Under the pieces are notes generated by a model. The model was given only the letters and a program-made list of their open reading frames with translations, was not told the origin of the DNA and did no database searches. Shown here in pieces: positions 32,722 to 34,895 of a stretch of DNA of 34,895 nucleotides. Position 1 is the first letter of the stretch; each line of letters opens with the position of its first letter. The DNA is taken from contig JBBDMV010000031.1 of NCBI GenBank assembly GCA_040878115.1, positions 1 through 34,895 of the forward strand, written 5' to 3'. This DNA comes from JBBDMU01 sp040878115 (GTDB lineage Bacteria > Bacteroidota > Rhodothermia > Balneolales > Natronogracilivirgulaceae). The translations under genes and the position numbers were made by a program.

Positions 32722-34812
32722 ATGGCAGAAGCAACAACAATACAAAACGAGCTCAAAAAAACGCGTAATATCGGTATCATGGCCCACATTGATGCCGGTA
32801 AAACTACGACTACCGAGCGCATTCTATATTACACCGGTATCAGTCATAAAATGGGTGAGGTTCATGATGGCGGCGCTGTTATGGACTGGATGGAGCAGGA
32901 GCAGGAGCGTGGTATTACCATTACATCTGCGGCAACCACCTGTTATTGGAATGATTACCGAATTAACATTATTGATACTCCGGGACACGTAGATTTTACC
33001 GTTGAGGTTGAGCGTTCCCTCCGTGTTCTTGATGGTGCTGTTGCCGTATTTTGTGCCGTGGCAGCTGTACAGCCGCAATCAGAAACGGTGTGGCGACAAG
33101 CAAATAAGTACAACGTGCCTCGCATGACGTTTGTCAATAAGATGGACAGGACCGGCGCTGATTTTTTCAATGTGCTTGATTCCATGAGAAGGCGACTTAA
33201 GGCCAATCCTGTGGCGCTTCAAATCCCCATCGGGAATGAAGAGAACTTCAAAGGCGTTGTGGACCTATTGGACATGAAAGGCATCATCTGGGATGACAGC
33301 ACCATGGGAATGGATTACGAGGTAATTGATATTCCCGAAGAATTGATAGAAAAGGCTGAAGAATATCGTAAGATCATGATCGAATCGATTGCTGATCAGG
33401 ACGAAGCCCTCATGGAAAAATACTTGATGGATGAGCCTATTGAGCGTGAGGAAATTGAAAATGCGATTAGAGCTGCTACTTTAAGCCTGGCTATTACACC
33501 TGTATTATGTGGGTCTGCTTTTAAAAACAAAGGTGTTCAGGCGATGCTTGATAGCATCATCAAATTTATGCCCTCACCAGCCGATGTTGAAGCTGTTGAC
33601 GGTATTTCACCAGAAGACGAAGAAGTAAAATTATCAAGAAAGCCTCTGTTTGATGAACCCTTTTCAGCACTGGCATTTAAGATCATGACCGACCCTTATG
33701 TTGGTAAGCTTACTTTTATCCGGGTATATTCAGGAGAGTTAAATGCCGGTTCGTATGTATTAAATACGACTACGGGTAAAAAAGAGCGCGTGGGACGTTT
33801 GCTGAAGATGCACGCAAACTCTAAGGAAGATATTAAAACGGTACGTGCAGGTGATATTTGCGCAGCTGTAGGAATTAAAGAAGTTAGAACCGGGGATACA
33901 CTTTCCGCTGAAGATTCACCAATCATTTTGGAAAAAATGGTCTTCCCTGAGCCTGTTATTAAACTGGCTGTTGAGCCTAAGACCAAAGCTGATAACGATA
34001 AGTTATCGCAGGGCCTTGTTAAGCTTATGGAAGAAGATCCTACGTTTAAGGTTAGTGTTGATGATGAAACCGGCCAGACTACCATTGCCGGTATGGGCGA
34101 ACTTCACCTTGAAATTATTGTTGATCGCCTGAAACGAGAGTTTAAAGTGGAAGCCAATGTTGGTCAGCCACAGGTATCTTATCGTGAGAGTATTACAAAA
34201 GCTGTTACTCATCGGGAAATCTATAAGAAACAAACCGGTGGTAAAGGTAAGTTTGCCGATATCCAGTTTGAGATAACTCCGATTGAAGGCCACACCGGTT
34301 TTGAGTTTAAGAATGAAGTTGTTGGTGGTAATATTCCACGTGAATTCATCAGTTCAGTAGAAAAAGGATTTAAATCAGGTCTTACTTCCGGTATTCAAGC
34401 CAATTACCTCATTGAAGGTGTAAACGTAAGAGTATTTGATGGTTCTTATCATGATGTGGATTCCGATGCTGTTAGTTTTGAGATGTGTGCAAAATTAGGT
34501 TTTCGTGAAGCAGCCCGTAAAGCAGGTCCTATTTTGCTTGAACCCATTATGAAGGTTGAGGTAATTACCCCTGAAGATTATATGGGTGATATTATTGGAG
34601 ACTTAAGTAGCCGCAGAGGTATAATTGGCAAAATGGAAACCAATGTTGATGGTTCTGTAATTGACGCTGAAGTTCCTTTGGCTGAAATGTTTGGTTACTC
34701 AACTAACCTTCGGTCACAGTCACAGGGTAGGGCCGTTTACTCGATGGAGTTTAGTAAGTACGCACCGGTACCTGAGGCCATCGCAAAAGAAGTAATTGAA
34801 GAAAAAAAATAA
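32722..34812 (+). CDS. fusA: Elongation factor G
   Basis: A 696-residue translocase GTPase. The G domain has G1 AHIDAGKTT at residues 21-29, a G2 region ERGITITSAAT, G3 DTPGHVDF and G4 NKMD. Domain II follows, then domains III-V with QVSYRESITK and LRSQSQGRAVYSMEF near the C-terminus. Length fits the EF-G1 housekeeping type. It starts 27 bp after rpsG, and tuf follows 30 bp downstream. Confidence 0.98.
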   Translation: MAEATTIQNELKKTRNIGIMAHIDAGKTTTTERILYYTGISHKMGEVHDGGAVMDWMEQEQERGITITSAATTCYWNDYRINIIDTPGHVDFTVEVERSLRVLDGAVAVFCAVAAVQPQSETVWRQANKYNVPRMTFVNKMDRTGADFFNVLDSMRRRLKANPVALQIPIGNEENFKGVVDLLDMKGIIWDDSTMGMDYEVIDIPEELIEKAEEYRKIMIESIADQDEALMEKYLMDEPIEREEIENAIRAATLSLAITPVLCGSAFKNKGVQAMLDSIIKFMPSPADVEAVDGISPEDEEVKLSRKPLFDEPFSALAFKIMTDPYVGKLTFIRVYSGELNAGSYVLNTTTGKKERVGRLLKMHANSKEDIKTVRAGDICAAVGIKEVRTGDTLSAEDSPIILEKMVFPEPVIKLAVEPKTKADNDKLSQGLVKLMEEDPTFKVSVDDETGQTTIAGMGELHLEIIVDRLKREFKVEANVGQPQVSYRESITKAVTHREIYKKQTGGKGKFADIQFEITPIEGHTGFEFKNEVVGGNIPREFISSVEKGFKSGLTSGIQANYLIEGVNVRVFDGSYHDVDSDAVSFEMCAKLGFREAARKAGPILLEPIMKVEVITPEDYMGDIIGDLSSRRGIIGKMETNVDGSVIDAEVPLAEMFGYSTNLRSQSQGRAVYSMEFSKYAPVPEAIAKEVIEEKK

Positions 34813-34842
34813 CGAAACCGTAAAACTCTAAAGTTTTATCCA

Positions 34843-34895
34843 ATGGCAAAAGAAACATTTGATCGCAGCAAGCCTCACGTTAACATCGGTACCAT
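34843..34895 (+). CDS. tuf: Elongation factor Tu, 5' end (cut by the window)
   Basis: Only the first 17 codons and part of the next are present: MAKETFDRSKPHVNIGT, the universally conserved EF-Tu N-terminus, leading toward the G1 GHVDHGKTT loop outside the window. It follows fusA by 30 bp. A small 7-bp A/T stem (TAAAACT 34821-34827 with AGTTTTA 34832-34838) lies between them, which may tune readthrough or be incidental. Confidence 0.93.
   Translation, partial: MAKETFDRSKPHVNIGT

Overview
The window looks like chromosome of a Bacteroidota/Balneolota-type bacterium; my best guess is Balneolota (Balneolia-like), from family content and not from any search. Supporting signs are a carboxypeptidase-like-domain TonB receptor paired with a DUF4249 lipoprotein, a DUF3109 protein, a 7TM-HD (PgpH) protein, almost no Shine-Dalgarno sequences before the start codons, several GTG/TTG starts, and at least one TAnnTTTG-like promoter box. 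One point departs from typical Bacteroidetes: fusA is followed directly by tuf.

Layout. (1) 1-5650 is an accessory-looking stretch: a TetR regulator cut off by repeat-like DNA, a luciferase-like flavin oxidoreductase, an orphan signal-peptide ORF, then a TonB receptor/DUF4249 lipoprotein pair and a patch of palindromic repeats. (2) 5651-7795 (minus strand) carries pyrG followed by a NUDIX hydrolase. (3) 7796-8628 is a gene-free island packed with inverted repeats, including a 34-bp perfect palindrome, an unusual 99-bp hairpin built from 11-bp units, and two copies of a 28-bp palindrome that also occurs near 5.4 kb. (4) 8629-10639 has a small membrane protein, rlmB and a DUF1499 membrane protein. 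(5) 10711-15848 (minus) reads serS-pgk-ndk-namZ-short histidine kinase-like gene, probably in one or two transcripts. (6) 16288-18276 has an Lrp/AsnC regulator with a palindromic upstream site and an unrecognised gene joining a periplasmic barrel-like domain to about six membrane helices. (7) 18312-20428 (minus) has a DUF3109 gene overlapping rpoN by 4 bp. (8) 20774-29459 (plus) has rodZ-like, ligA, STAS protein, sodium:solute symporter, pgpH-like and xerD genes. (9) recG (minus) is divergent from the str operon rpsL-rpsG-fusA-tuf, where tuf is cut by the window end.

Most of the window is core metabolism and information processing. I found no phage, CRISPR, toxin-antitoxin or defence system. 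The observations most worth following are the 11-bp periodic hairpin, the composite palindrome repeat family, the regulator plus barrel-membrane gene pair at 16.2-18.3 kb, the STAS-symporter translational coupling, and the kinase-like protein with an altered ATP site next to namZ. No RNA gene was recognised.
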